The notes under the pieces are model-generated. The model saw only the letters and a list, made by a program, of their open reading frames with translations. It was not told where the DNA came from and did no database searches. Position numbers and translations under genes: made by a program. Below are positions 35,234-43,671 of a stretch of DNA of 64,000 nucleotides, piece after piece; the first letter of the stretch is position 1, and each line of letters begins with the position of its first letter. Source of the DNA: Sphingomonas sp. TDK1 (lineage in GTDB: Bacteria; Pseudomonadota; Alphaproteobacteria; Sphingomonadales; Sphingomonadaceae); assembly GCF_001650735.1 (NCBI RefSeq), contig NZ_LXVY01000034.1, positions 459,611-523,610 on the forward strand, written 5' to 3'.

Positions 35234-35578
35234 ATGACGGATCGCCTGCTGCCGATCGGGCTGCTGTTCGTCTCCAACATCTTCATGACCTTCGCGTGGT
35301 ACGGCCATCTGAAGTTCAAGAATGCGCCGATCCTGCTCGTCATCCTCATCAGCTGGGGTATCGCGCTGGTGGAATATTGCTTCGCGGTGCCGGCCAATCG
35401 GCTGGGCAGCGCGGTCTATTCGGCGGCGCAGCTGAAGGGCATGCAGGAGGTGATTACCCTCACCGTCTTCGCGGCCTTTTCGGTCCTGTATCTGGGACAG
35501 CGGATTACGCTGAATCACCTGATCGGCTTCGCGCTGATCGCGGCCGGCGCCTTCTTCCTGTTCCGCACACAGCACTGA
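35234..35578 (+). CDS. DUF486 / DMT-superfamily four-helix membrane protein
   Basis: The 114-residue protein has four membrane helices (about residues 7-22, 31-50, 66-84, 89-108) and matches DUF486, a small branch of the drug/metabolite transporter superfamily. Motifs FMTFAWYGHLKF and VEYCFAVPANRLG are typical. The transported compound is unknown. It starts 12 bp after surE. Confidence 0.88.
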   Translation: MTDRLLPIGLLFVSNIFMTFAWYGHLKFKNAPILLVILISWGIALVEYCFAVPANRLGSAVYSAAQLKGMQEVITLTVFAAFSVLYLGQRITLNHLIGFALIAAGAFFLFRTQH

Positions 35579-35622
35579 ACCGGGCGGGTGCAAGCGCGTT
35601 TCTTTCGGACAAGGAGAGCGCC

Positions 35623-35763
35623 ATGAACCCCGAACCGACCCGCGAGACGCCCGACACCCAGCCCGGCACCGCGCACCAGCCCGACGGCACCGACAGCTCT
35701 GCGGAGTGGAATGCAGGAATCGCCGACGAGAAGATGATCCCGGATCAGAATCCCGAGGACTGA
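35623..35763 (+). CDS. Small acidic protein of 46 residues, function unknown
   Basis: The gene has a strong ribosome site AAGGAG six bases before the ATG. It encodes a hydrophilic, Pro/Asp/Glu/Thr-rich peptide starting MNPEPTRETPD and ending DQNPED, without any predicted helix or membrane segment. An intrinsically disordered cytoplasmic protein is likely. I do not recognise a family, and the good ribosome site is the main reason to call it. A 10-bp hairpin lies 9 bases after its stop. Confidence 0.55.
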   Translation: MNPEPTRETPDTQPGTAHQPDGTDSSAEWNAGIADEKMIPDQNPED

Positions 35764-35772
35764 TCCTACCTG

Positions 35773-35796
35773 ATCCTCCCCCTGGCGGGGGAGGAT
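35773..35796. terminator. Hairpin between convergent genes
   Basis: A perfect 10-bp stem (ATCCTCCCCC with GGGGGAGGAT) and a 4-base loop TGGC lie between the small acidic protein gene and the convergent SIMPL gene. No T-tract follows on either strand, so it may act as a bidirectional pause or barrier rather than a classical terminator. Confidence 0.55.
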
Positions 35797-35807
35797 TGAC
35801 GTCGGCT

Positions 35808-36548
35808 TCACTGCAGCTCGAAGGTGACCACCAGCGCCTTCTCGACATGCGTGGCGCCGTCCGCCCGCTTGAAGCTGCGGAACACCGCCTGCGGCCCCTG
35901 GCTCATCGCCAGCTCGATCTTGTTCTGGACGGCGGGCGTGAGCGGACCGTTGCCGGTTTCGCTGATACGCACAACCCGAGCGACGCGCAGGCCCATATCC
36001 TTGGCGTAGATCTCGGCATCGGCGCGGGCATTGCGCAGCGCCATCGCCTTCACCTGTTTGTCGGCGACGTTGACCTCCACCATGTCCGGCTCGGCGCGCA
36101 GCGTGCCGATTTCGAAGTCCATCGCGCGCAGCTTGTCCTTCACCGCTTCGGCCTGCGCGGTCGTGCGAAAGGTCAGCAGCCGCGCCTGGGGATCGGTGAC
36201 GGTCGGCGCAGCATCGCTGGCGCTGTCCGCATCCTCGTTTTGCATTTGCTCGGCCCGCAGCTTGGAAAGGCTATCCGCCTCAGCATTGCTGATCGCCGCT
36301 GCCGAAAGCCCCTGCGTCTGCAGCGCGCCTTCGACCTTGGTGAGCAGCACGGCGCTGTCGCGCTTGGCCTCCGCCTCGGTCTTGCCCTTGCCGATATAGC
36401 CGACTTCGAGGGTCACCTTTCCCGGCTTCACATCGGCCCAGCCATTGCCGACGATTTCCAACGTAACCGGCCGGCCCGAACGCCCCTGGGCGCTCGCGAC
36501 GCCGGGGACGATCAGGGCCAGTGCTAGAACGAGGCTCTTGGTACGCAT
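35808..36548 (-). CDS. SIMPL (DUF541) domain periplasmic protein
   Basis: The 246-residue protein has a cleavable signal peptide (MRTKSLVLALALIVPGVASA) and one SIMPL/DUF541 domain (about residues 27-246), the family of BP26 and OOP proteins that can form channel-like oligomers. GGAGGAGAAG before the ATG is a good ribosome site; the frame upstream overlaps the M2 peptidase gene. Function of such proteins in free-living bacteria is unclear (stress protection or envelope roles suggested). Confidence 0.88.
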   Translation of the reverse strand: MRTKSLVLALALIVPGVASAQGRSGRPVTLEIVGNGWADVKPGKVTLEVGYIGKGKTEAEAKRDSAVLLTKVEGALQTQGLSAAAISNAEADSLSKLRAEQMQNEDADSASDAAPTVTDPQARLLTFRTTAQAEAVKDKLRAMDFEIGTLRAEPDMVEVNVADKQVKAMALRNARADAEIYAKDMGLRVARVVRISETGNGPLTPAVQNKIELAMSQGPQAVFRSFKRADGATHVEKALVVTFELQ

Positions 36549-36610
36549 CAACTTCTCCTCCGATTGTGCGCGCGTACCTGCACAGATCGGAGGAGAATGT
36601 CTTGTAGAAC

Positions 36611-38434
36611 TTACCAGCCCTGGGGCTGCCCCTTGTTCTGTGCGTCGAGCCACTTCTTGAGCGGGGCGAAATACTCCATCATCGCCTTGCCGGAGATTTC
36701 GCGGCTGCCGGTGAAGGTCTGCAACGCGTCCGGCCAGGGCTTGGACGCGCCCATCTCCAACATCTTGTTCAGCCGCGCGCCGACTTCCTTGTTGCCGTAG
36801 AAGCTGCAGCGGTGCAGCGGACCCTTCCAGCCCGACTGGTCGCACGCAGCCTTGTAGAACTGGAACTGGAGCAGCCGCGCGAGGAAGTAGCGGGTGTAGG
36901 GCACGCTGCCCGCCACATGGTATTTGGCGCCCGCGTCGAACTTGGTCTCGTCGCGCGCCACCGGCGGCACGATGCCCTGATACTGGAGGCGCAGCTTGTT
37001 CCAGCCCGCCTCATACTGGTTCGCCGGAATCGTGCCGTCGAAGATCTGCCAGCGATACTTGTCGACGAGCAGGCCGAATGGCAGGAATGCGACCTTGTCC
37101 ATCGCCTGACGGAGCAGCAGGCCGATATCCTTGTCCGCGCTCGGCACCTGGGCGCGGTCGAGCAGGCCGATCTGGACCAGATATTCGGGGGTGATCGAGA
37201 GCGCGACGAAATCGCCGATCGCCTCGTGGAAGCCGTCGTTCGCGCCGTTGCGATAGAGCGCCGGCTGCGCCTGATACGCGCGCTGGTAATAGTTATGGCC
37301 GAGCTCGTGGTGGATCGTGACGAAATCGTCCGAATTCACCTTGATGCACATCTTGATGCGGACGTCGTTCTTCTCGTCGATGTCCCAGGCCGAGGCATGG
37401 CACAGCACTTCGCGGTCGGCCGGCTTCACGAACAGCGAGCGCTCCCAGAAGGTGCCCGGCAGCGCCGCGAAGCCGAGCGAGGAGTAGAAGCCCTCGCCGG
37501 TCTGCACCATCTTCTTCCAGTCGTACTGCTTCGCCTTGAGCAGGTCGCCCACGTCATAGCCGAGGTCGCCCGCCCCCTTGGGCGCGACCACGTCGTAGAT
37601 ATTGCCCCATTCCTGCGCCCACATGTTGCCGAGCAGATCGGCGCGGATCGGGCCGGTCTTGCCCTGCACCGCGTCGCCATATTTCTCGTTGAGCTTGCGG
37701 CGGACATAGGTGTGGAGCGCGACGTAGAGCGGCTTCACCTCGTTCCACAATTTGTCGGTCATCGCTGCGAACTCAGCGGGCGGCATGTCATAGCCCGAGC
37801 GCCACAGCGCGCCGGTGTCGGCGAAGCCCAGCTCCATCGCGCCCTGGTTCGCGATGCCGACCAGCTTGGTATAGTCGGGCCGCATCGGCGCGCCGACATT
37901 GTCGTTCCAGCTGACCCACATCTCCTTCAGCTCGTTAGGGTCGCGGCTGGTGCCCATCGCGGCCTCGATGTCGCTGCCGTTGATCGGCTTGCCGCCGCGC
38001 GTTCCTTTGCCCTTGGCGTAGAAGGAGCCGAGCTTGGTCGAGATGTCGCTCAGCTGCTGGGCGGCGCCCGGGGTGGTCGGCGCGGGCAGCACCAGCGCGG
38101 CGCGGAGCATGGTGAGCTGACGCTGCTGCTCGTTCGTCAGTCCTGACGCCTTCTGGAGGCGCGCGGCGTCGAGCGCGAAACGGACCGCCATTTCGGTACC
38201 CTTGGCGCCGTAATCGGCGGCCAGCGCGTCAGTGTCGTCGGTGATATAGGTCGCGTTGACCCAGGCCACGCGCGACGCCGTCAGCGTGAATGCCGCCATC
38301 TCCTGCTGGGCCCGGTCGAGGAACGTGGCGGCATCGGCCGCGGTTGGTGCGGGCGCCCCGATAGTCTGCTGCGACTGGGCGGGTGCCGCCAGCATCGCGG
38401 CGAGCGCCACGAGCGAAAGGCCGGTGCGGATCAT
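36611..38434 (-). CDS. M2-family metallopeptidase (bacterial ACE-like dipeptidyl carboxypeptidase)
   Basis: The 607-residue enzyme has a signal peptide (ending APAQSQQ, near residue 22) and the gluzincin site HHELGHNYYQ with the third zinc ligand Glu in FHEAIGDFVA about 25 residues later. This is the peptidase family of animal angiotensin-converting enzyme, present in Xanthomonas and sphingomonads. It should remove dipeptides from C-termini in the periplasm. It lies 62 bp upstream of the SIMPL gene on the same strand. Confidence 0.92.
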   Translation of the reverse strand: MIRTGLSLVALAAMLAAPAQSQQTIGAPAPTAADAATFLDRAQQEMAAFTLTASRVAWVNATYITDDTDALAADYGAKGTEMAVRFALDAARLQKASGLTNEQQRQLTMLRAALVLPAPTTPGAAQQLSDISTKLGSFYAKGKGTRGGKPINGSDIEAAMGTSRDPNELKEMWVSWNDNVGAPMRPDYTKLVGIANQGAMELGFADTGALWRSGYDMPPAEFAAMTDKLWNEVKPLYVALHTYVRRKLNEKYGDAVQGKTGPIRADLLGNMWAQEWGNIYDVVAPKGAGDLGYDVGDLLKAKQYDWKKMVQTGEGFYSSLGFAALPGTFWERSLFVKPADREVLCHASAWDIDEKNDVRIKMCIKVNSDDFVTIHHELGHNYYQRAYQAQPALYRNGANDGFHEAIGDFVALSITPEYLVQIGLLDRAQVPSADKDIGLLLRQAMDKVAFLPFGLLVDKYRWQIFDGTIPANQYEAGWNKLRLQYQGIVPPVARDETKFDAGAKYHVAGSVPYTRYFLARLLQFQFYKAACDQSGWKGPLHRCSFYGNKEVGARLNKMLEMGASKPWPDALQTFTGSREISGKAMMEYFAPLKKWLDAQNKGQPQGW

Positions 38435-38492
38435 GATGCTAAGCCCCTGGAATCAAGAAAGGCGCGACCCTGCCGCGCCTCCCCTGCCCCCG

Positions 38493-39254
38493 TCAACCGG
38501 CGAGGAACTCCACCAGCGCGTCGCCCAGTTCCGGCCGGGTCACGGCGCTCATGTGATTGCCGGGGATTTCGACGAACAGGCCATAGGGCAGCAGGTCCGC
38601 TACCTCCTTGGCAGAGCCATTGTCATAGTCGTCGGCACCAGCGATCACTACCGTAGGCTGGGTGATCGCCTCGATCTCGTCGCGCGGGGTATCGACGAAG
38701 GTGTCGAGGATGCGCAGCAATGCGACCGGATCGCCCTTGGTGGTCCTCAGGAAAGCCTCGGTCAGCCATTCGGAACTGCCGCGTTCGAAACTTCCCAAAT
38801 TGGTGAGCACACGGTGGAAATAAGCCCCGCGGCCCTTGGTTGCGACCAGCCCGTCGAGCCCCATGCCGGAAAGCACCACCTTGTTCGGCTGGGCGCCGTT
38901 GGCGAGCATTCGAACCACCGTCCGCGCTCCGAGCGAGTAGCCGCCCAGATCATAGTCGCTAAGGCCGAGATGTTCGATCAGCGCGAAATTGTCGCGCATC
39001 AGCACGTCCGGCGGATAGGCGGCAGGGTCGTGCGGCTTGTCGCTTTGCCCGTGCGCCCGCAGATCGGGCAGGATCACCCGATAGCCGCGTGACGCCAGCT
39101 TGGCGGCGTGGCCATATTTGATCCAGTTGACCTCGGCATTGGAAAAATAGCCGTGGATCAGCACCACCGGCTGCCCCTCTCCCATTTCGGTCCAGGCGAT
39201 CTCCACGCCGTCGAAGCTGTGGAAGCGGTGGGTTTCAGTCGGGTAATCGGCCAA
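38493..39254 (-). CDS. Alpha/beta hydrolase
   Basis: The roughly 253-residue alpha/beta hydrolase has the oxyanion region VVLIHGYFSN, nucleophile elbow GGYSLGARTV (Ser), Asp in VVIAGADDYDN and the late His in PGNHMSAV. Substrate is unknown. No ATG fits near the N-terminus; a TTG (MADYPTETHRF when translated) is the only sensible start, placing it 20 bp inside the preceding GFA gene, so the two are coupled. The reading frame upstream of this is antisense-like and without family similarity. Confidence 0.82.
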   Translation of the reverse strand: MADYPTETHRFHSFDGVEIAWTEMGEGQPVVLIHGYFSNAEVNWIKYGHAAKLASRGYRVILPDLRAHGQSDKPHDPAAYPPDVLMRDNFALIEHLGLSDYDLGGYSLGARTVVRMLANGAQPNKVVLSGMGLDGLVATKGRGAYFHRVLTNLGSFERGSSEWLTEAFLRTTKGDPVALLRILDTFVDTPRDEIEAITQPTVVIAGADDYDNGSAKEVADLLPYGLFVEIPGNHMSAVTRPELGDALVEFLAG

Positions 39255-39678
39255 GTGTTTCCATCCATCGTTTGACGACGTTCGGGTTGTCCTCGGTCCG
39301 GTATCTGGGGAGCGCGGTCGTGTCGAGCCACTGTTCATGCATACTCTCGACTGCATAATGGTGCCGCGGCGCGAAGCGGCCAGGCGTATCGAAGCTGCCC
39401 ACCGTCAGATCCAGATTCTCGCCGTCGACGAATTCGAAGCTCAACGGCGTACCGCATTCGCGACAAAAGCCCCGCTGGGCGATCGGGGACGATCGGTAGC
39501 GGTCCGGCTCCTGCTCCCAGTGCACCGCGGTCTTGGCCACGCCCTTGAAGGCGATCGACACCCCGCCGGTCGCACGCTGACACATGCGACAGTGACAAAG
39601 ATAGGCATCGTTATTCTCGATCGATGCGCGATAGCGGATGCGCCCGCATTGGCACCCGCCGGTGACTTCTTCCACCAT
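39235..39678 (-). CDS. GFA-family zinc protein (glutathione-dependent formaldehyde-activating-like)
   Basis: The 147-residue protein has the zinc-binding cysteines of the GFA/CENP-V fold: GGCQCGRIRY, CHCRMCQR and FCRECGTPL. Most members are called formaldehyde-activating enzymes by homology, but the biochemical activity of this branch is not established. The ATG giving MVEEVTGGCQCG is used. Its 3' end overlaps the following hydrolase gene by 20 bp, indicating a two-gene unit. Confidence 0.87.
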   Translation of the reverse strand: MVEEVTGGCQCGRIRYRASIENNDAYLCHCRMCQRATGGVSIAFKGVAKTAVHWEQEPDRYRSSPIAQRGFCRECGTPLSFEFVDGENLDLTVGSFDTPGRFAPRHHYAVESMHEQWLDTTALPRYRTEDNPNVVKRWMETLGRLPD

Positions 39679-39850
39679 CGTCTCAACTCCCGTTGAAAAG
39701 ATCTTCCGCCGACAACGCACAACGCTCCGTAATTGCCCGGAGGCCGCCGGGCCAAAAAGCGCGGTGAAGCCGACCTGATCTATAATGAATGGGGAGATTA
39801 CCGCATTGAAGGCGCGCCAAGCCGCCGCGGCTCACTATCACGGGATCAAT

Positions 39851-41701
39851 ATGTTCAAACGCTTCAACAACCTTCCGCTCGCCTCTAAGACGACATTTCT
39901 GGCCGTCGGCGGCATGGTGCTGCTCGCGATCGCGACCTTCTTCGTCTCCGATCGCGCGCTGATGCGCCAGGCGGCGCAAACGGCGGCGGACCGGCAGGAA
40001 GTGAACATGCGCGTCGCTTGGAGCGTGCTGCGCGACTATGGGAATGAATTCCGTGTGGATGGCGACGACATCTATGTCGGCAGCCACAAGCTCAACAATT
40101 GGGACGCTCCGGTCGACGAAGTGAAGCGCCTGGTCGGCGGCACCGCGACCATCTTCCGCGGCGACATGCGCGTTTCCACCAACGTCACCAAACCCGAGGG
40201 CGGCCGCGCGGTGGGCACGCCGCTCGCCCGCAACGCCGCCTATGCAACGGTGCTGGAAAAGGGCCAGCCTTATCGCGGCACCGCCGACATTCTCGGCAAA
40301 CCCTTCTTCACCGCTTATGATCCGATCAAAGACGCCTCGGGCAAGACCATCGGCATCCTATTTGTCGGCATTCCCGAAAGCGACGTGATGGGCGCTATCG
40401 GCGGTGCACGCTGGATGCTCGCGCTTTCGGCCGCGGTGATCTCGCTGCTGGTCGCCGCTGCGGCCTGGTACGCCGGTCTTCGCATGTTCGCGCCATTGGT
40501 GCAGATGACCGACGCGATGCGCGCCCTCGCTGCCGGCAAGGTCGATGTCGCCATCCCCGCGCATACCGCCACGGACGAGATCGGCGCGATGGCCGAGGCG
40601 CTGCAGCATTTCCGCACCTCGGAGCTTGCCCGCCAGCAGTCCGAGGCCCGCGATCGTCAGGCGCAGCTGGAACGCGAACACGCGATGGACGCGCTCGGCC
40701 AGGCGCTGGCCAAGGTCGCCGGTGGTGACCTCACGGCCGATATCGGCAAGGATTTTCCTGCCGATTACGAGAAGCTTGCCACCCATTTCCGCTCGGCAAT
40801 CGGCAGCCTGCGCGAACTGATCGGGACCGTGCTCGAAGGCACGGCCGCGATCCGCACCGGCTCGCAGGAAATCGCCAGCGCGTCCGAGGATCTCGCCCGC
40901 CGCACCGAAGCCAATGCCGCCAGCCTGGAGCAGACGGCAGCCGCCATCACCCAGATGAATCAGCGCATCGATGCCACCGCCGCTGCCGCCGGTGTGACCG
41001 TGGAGCGGGCGGATCAGGCGATCGGCGTGGTCGGTTCCGGCCGCGCGACGGCAGACGAAGCGGTACAGGCCATGGGCCGCGTGTCGGACAGCGCCAAGGG
41101 TATCGACAGCGTCATCGAGGGGCTCGACAAGATCGCGTTCCAGACCCGCGTTCTCGCGATGAACGCCGCCGTGGAAGCGGGCCGCGCCGGCGAAGCGGGC
41201 CGTGGCTTCGCCGTCGTCGCCGACCTCGTCTCGGCGCTGGCGATGCGTGCGGAAGAAGAAGCCAAGCGCGCCCGCGATCAGCTGACCGTCACCCAGTCCG
41301 AAGTCGTCATCGCCCGTGGGGCCGTGGAACGCGTCGACGGCGCGCTCGCTGCCATCGTCGATACCGTCGGCGAAGTGCACCAGCTGCTCGGCGGCATGGC
41401 GGCGGATAACCGCGCGCAGTCGTCCGCGATCCGCGAGATCAGCTCTGCGATCGGGGACATGGACCGCGCGACGCAGCAGAATGCCGCAATGGTCGAGGAA
41501 ACCTCCGCAGCTGCCCGCCAGCTGACGGAGCAGGTCGCCCGGCTCGACGCCCATGCCGCCACTTTCCGCACCGGCGGCCAACAGGCGCCGCTGCGCCGGC
41601 CCAACCTGGCGCGCGCGACCCCGGTCGCGCCTGCACGGGGGACGACGCAGGCCGTGCCCGTACGGGCGCCGGCCGATGGGGACGATTGGGCCAGCTTCTG
41701 A
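39851..41701 (+). CDS. Methyl-accepting chemotaxis protein with Cache-type sensor
   Basis: The 616-residue receptor has membrane segment 1 (about 12-32), a periplasmic Cache 3-like domain (about 35-185, with VGTPLARNAAY and GKPFFTAYDPIKDASGK typical of this fold), membrane segment 2 (about 192-215), HAMP and an MCP signalling domain. The tip sequence is identical to that of the receptor at 5-7 kb. It ends GDDWASF, again close to a CheR/CheB-binding xWxxF tail. A 209-bp DNA segment (41054-41262) matches the other receptor almost perfectly. A longer frame upstream to 39785 has no signal-like content. Confidence 0.93.
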   Translation: MFKRFNNLPLASKTTFLAVGGMVLLAIATFFVSDRALMRQAAQTAADRQEVNMRVAWSVLRDYGNEFRVDGDDIYVGSHKLNNWDAPVDEVKRLVGGTATIFRGDMRVSTNVTKPEGGRAVGTPLARNAAYATVLEKGQPYRGTADILGKPFFTAYDPIKDASGKTIGILFVGIPESDVMGAIGGARWMLALSAAVISLLVAAAAWYAGLRMFAPLVQMTDAMRALAAGKVDVAIPAHTATDEIGAMAEALQHFRTSELARQQSEARDRQAQLEREHAMDALGQALAKVAGGDLTADIGKDFPADYEKLATHFRSAIGSLRELIGTVLEGTAAIRTGSQEIASASEDLARRTEANAASLEQTAAAITQMNQRIDATAAAAGVTVERADQAIGVVGSGRATADEAVQAMGRVSDSAKGIDSVIEGLDKIAFQTRVLAMNAAVEAGRAGEAGRGFAVVADLVSALAMRAEEEAKRARDQLTVTQSEVVIARGAVERVDGALAAIVDTVGEVHQLLGGMAADNRAQSSAIREISSAIGDMDRATQQNAAMVEETSAAARQLTEQVARLDAHAATFRTGGQQAPLRRPNLARATPVAPARGTTQAVPVRAPADGDDWASF

Positions 41702-41794
41702 CGATTACTGGCTCAGGTCGAAGCGGGCGCAGCGCGAGCTGGGCGTCGGAAAATCGATCCAGGCCCAAATGTCGGAGCGCCCATAGACGCCCCA

Positions 41795-41836
41795 AAAGAA
41801 AAAGCGCGCCGCTCATCGCGGACGCGCTTTTTCTTT
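41795..41836. terminator. Strong bidirectional terminator
   Basis: A 14-bp stem (AAAGAAAAAGCGCG with CGCGCTTTTTCTTT) extends into a further CCGC/GCGG pair with one bulged A and a 5-base loop. A- and T-tracts on either side make it an intrinsic terminator in both directions, serving the chemoreceptor (plus) and the small TPR-like gene (minus) that converge here. Confidence 0.85.
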
Positions 41837-41889
41837 GTTTCGGCCTGTGTCGGCAAGAGCGGTCGCATCCGACCGCTCCGTCCACAAAC

Positions 41890-42246
41890 TCAGCGCGAAG
41901 CGACGCGCTGACGCTGGTTGAGATAGCGGAGACCCGCATGCGCAATGGCGTGCGATCCCGCGGTGCGATCCGTCGTTACCGTCATCGGCACTTCATCCTT
42001 CTGGAGCACCTGCTCATACAGAGAACGGGCCTGATCGGTCCGGCCGGTGGCGTAATAGACAGCTGCGAGGTTGAGCTGCACCTCGGGGCGCTGATCGAAG
42101 CGCATCTGGGCGAGCAGCTTGTGTTCGGCCTTCGAATAGGAACCGGTCATGATTTCCTTGGCCGCGAGGCTGTTGTCCTGGGCAGCCGCCGACGAAGCCA
42201 GCGCGAACAGCGACACCGCGGCCGCAGCGACAAGTTTGATCGACAT
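41890..42246 (-). CDS. Small secreted TPR-like protein
   Basis: The 118-residue protein has a cleavable signal peptide (MSIKLVAAAAVSLFALASSAAAQ) and a tetratricopeptide-like stretch (LNLAAVYYATGRTDQARSLYEQVL, about residues 57-81). The C-terminus is Arg/Gln-rich. It is likely a periplasmic protein that binds a partner, but I recognise no defined family. A good ribosome site GAGAGGAG precedes the ATG. Confidence 0.75.
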   Translation of the reverse strand: MSIKLVAAAAVSLFALASSAAAQDNSLAAKEIMTGSYSKAEHKLLAQMRFDQRPEVQLNLAAVYYATGRTDQARSLYEQVLQKDEVPMTVTTDRTAGSHAIAHAGLRYLNQRQRVASR

Positions 42247-42682
42247 ATCGTTCTCCTCTCAATCGTTACACCAAGGTTGCACTTTTATGACACTTGGATG
42301 ACCAATGAGTGACACGATGAAGTCATCCCCGCAACCCCGGATTTCGGCCTAGGCGCAGGATTTTTTGAGTGGCCCGACAGGCCCGCGTTTGATCGGTCCT
42401 ACGCCAAGCATGCTGGAATCAGGATTCTGGCCATTTAGGTGGCGATCAGAGGCAACCAGCTCGGAGGGATTCGAGATACGCAGGTCCTTTGGGCGCGCTT
42501 CACCTCCTGCCGCGGGGGGCTGACCAGGCTTCAAAAAGGCTTGGCCTGGCTGCGCGCGCGGCCCTCGACATCCGGCCTGTGGCGGGTAGCGGGGCGCCTA
42601 TCGACATTAGGTCCCTGCGTTCCCGGAGCCCAAGGGCCCAAGGTGCCGCCAAAGACCGAAATAGCCGGCATGCCATAGGCAC
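42247..42682. other. Intergenic region without a recognised gene
   Basis: About 430 bp lie between the small TPR-like gene start and the terminator of the Ton operon. Both strands contain a possible short frame (42349-42534 minus, 42439-42678 plus), but neither has a ribosome site or family character. The Pro/Gly-rich minus-strand frame is best treated as chance. Promoter of the TPR-like gene is expected within the first 80 bp. Confidence 0.5.
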
Positions 42683-42710
42683 AAAAAAAAGGCGGCCCCG
42701 AAGGGCCGCC
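42683..42710 (-). terminator. Intrinsic terminator of the tonB-exbB-exbD-exbD operon
   Basis: On the minus strand the RNA reads GGCGGCCC, loop UUCG, GGGCCGCC, followed by a run of U's (eight A's at 42683-42690 on the plus strand). The very stable C(UUCG)G tetraloop and U-tract make this a classic factor-independent terminator about 30 bp after the last exbD stop. Confidence 0.9.
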
Positions 42711-42739
42711 TTCCCAAAATACTCTGACCGCGCCGCGGA

Positions 42740-43165
42740 TCAGAAATCGTTGCGGTACTGCTCGTTGCCGACGAAGCCCAGCTTCGTGACGTTCGCCCGC
42801 TTGATGATCGCCAGAACGCGATCGACCACTTCGTACCGCGCCTGCGGATCCGGCTGGAAGTGCAGCTCGGGCTCCGGCGAGCGCTGCAGCGATGCGTCCA
42901 GATACTGGCGCAGCATCACGTCGTTGATCGGCATGCTGTTCCAGAACACCTGGCCCTGCGCGTCGATATAGACCTTGTTCTTGTCCGGCTCGACGGGCGG
43001 AGCGTTGTTGGCGCTCGGCTGCGGCAGGTCGACCTTCACAGCGTGCGTCTGGACCGGAATGGTGATGATGAACATGATGAGGAGCACGAGCATGACGTCG
43101 ATCAACGGCGTCGTGTTCATGTCCATCATCGGCTCGCCGTCATCACGGCCTGCGCTCATTGCCAT
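42740..43165 (-). CDS. exbD: ExbD/TolR-family energy-transduction protein (second copy)
   Basis: The 141-residue protein has one N-terminal membrane helix carrying the essential Asp (MNTTPLIDVMLVLLIMFII, about residues 16-35) and a C-terminal periplasmic domain. With ExbB it forms the proton-driven motor that powers TonB. It is the fourth gene of the operon, 26 bp after the first exbD. Two ExbD paralogues beside TonB and ExbB are common in Xanthomonas and sphingomonads, where the second one can have a specialised role. Confidence 0.9.
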   Translation of the reverse strand: MAMSAGRDDGEPMMDMNTTPLIDVMLVLLIMFIITIPVQTHAVKVDLPQPSANNAPPVEPDKNKVYIDAQGQVFWNSMPINDVMLRQYLDASLQRSPEPELHFQPDPQARYEVVDRVLAIIKRANVTKLGFVGNEQYRNDF

Positions 43166-43191
43166 TGTCGTAACTCCTTAAACGGGACCGA

Positions 43192-43671
43192 TCAGAGCCG
43201 GGTGGTGTTCGAACCGGGCTCCGGTTCCGAGATGAAGCCGACCTTCACGAAACCCGCCATCTGCATGGTGTAGATGGTGCCACCGATGCAGCGATAGGGC
43301 GTGTTGATGTCACCGCGGATATGAACTTCGGGAAGTTCGAGACCAGCGGCGTTCGGGCCACCCTGACGGTCGATCTCAGCCTTCAGCTTGGCAACCGCGC
43401 GGTCGAGCAGCTCGGTGTGGTTGACCCGGGTCAGACCCCAGAAGATCTCGCACCCGTCCGGACCACCCTTGACCGAGAGCGACACGTTCTCGGGCTTGGT
43501 GGTGGTCGGCTCGAACTGCACCTTCGGCAACGCGAGGTCGATCGTCTGGATAACAACGGGAACGGCGATGAGGAAGATGATCAGGAGAACCAGCATCACG
43601 TCCACGAGGGGCGTGGTGTTGATGTCCGACATCGGTACGTCGTCGCCGCCGCTGCCTGTGCTAATCGCCAT
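43192..43671 (-). CDS. exbD: ExbD/TolR-family energy-transduction protein (first copy)
   Basis: The 159-residue protein has a single membrane helix with the conserved Asp (INTTPLVDVMLVLLIIFLI, about residues 17-35) and a periplasmic domain containing two cysteines that might pair. It is the third gene of the tonB operon, following exbB. It would form the ExbB-ExbD motor that couples proton flow to TonB-dependent receptors in the outer membrane. Confidence 0.9.
   Translation of the reverse strand: MAISTGSGGDDVPMSDINTTPLVDVMLVLLIIFLIAVPVVIQTIDLALPKVQFEPTTTKPENVSLSVKGGPDGCEIFWGLTRVNHTELLDRAVAKLKAEIDRQGGPNAAGLELPEVHIRGDINTPYRCIGGTIYTMQMAGFVKVGFISEPEPGSNTTRL

Noticed and set aside
42349..42534. 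Possible 61-residue minus-strand protein in the gap before the Ton terminator
   Set aside because: No ribosome site, Pro/Gly-rich low-complexity translation and a competing frame on the other strand; more likely noncoding.
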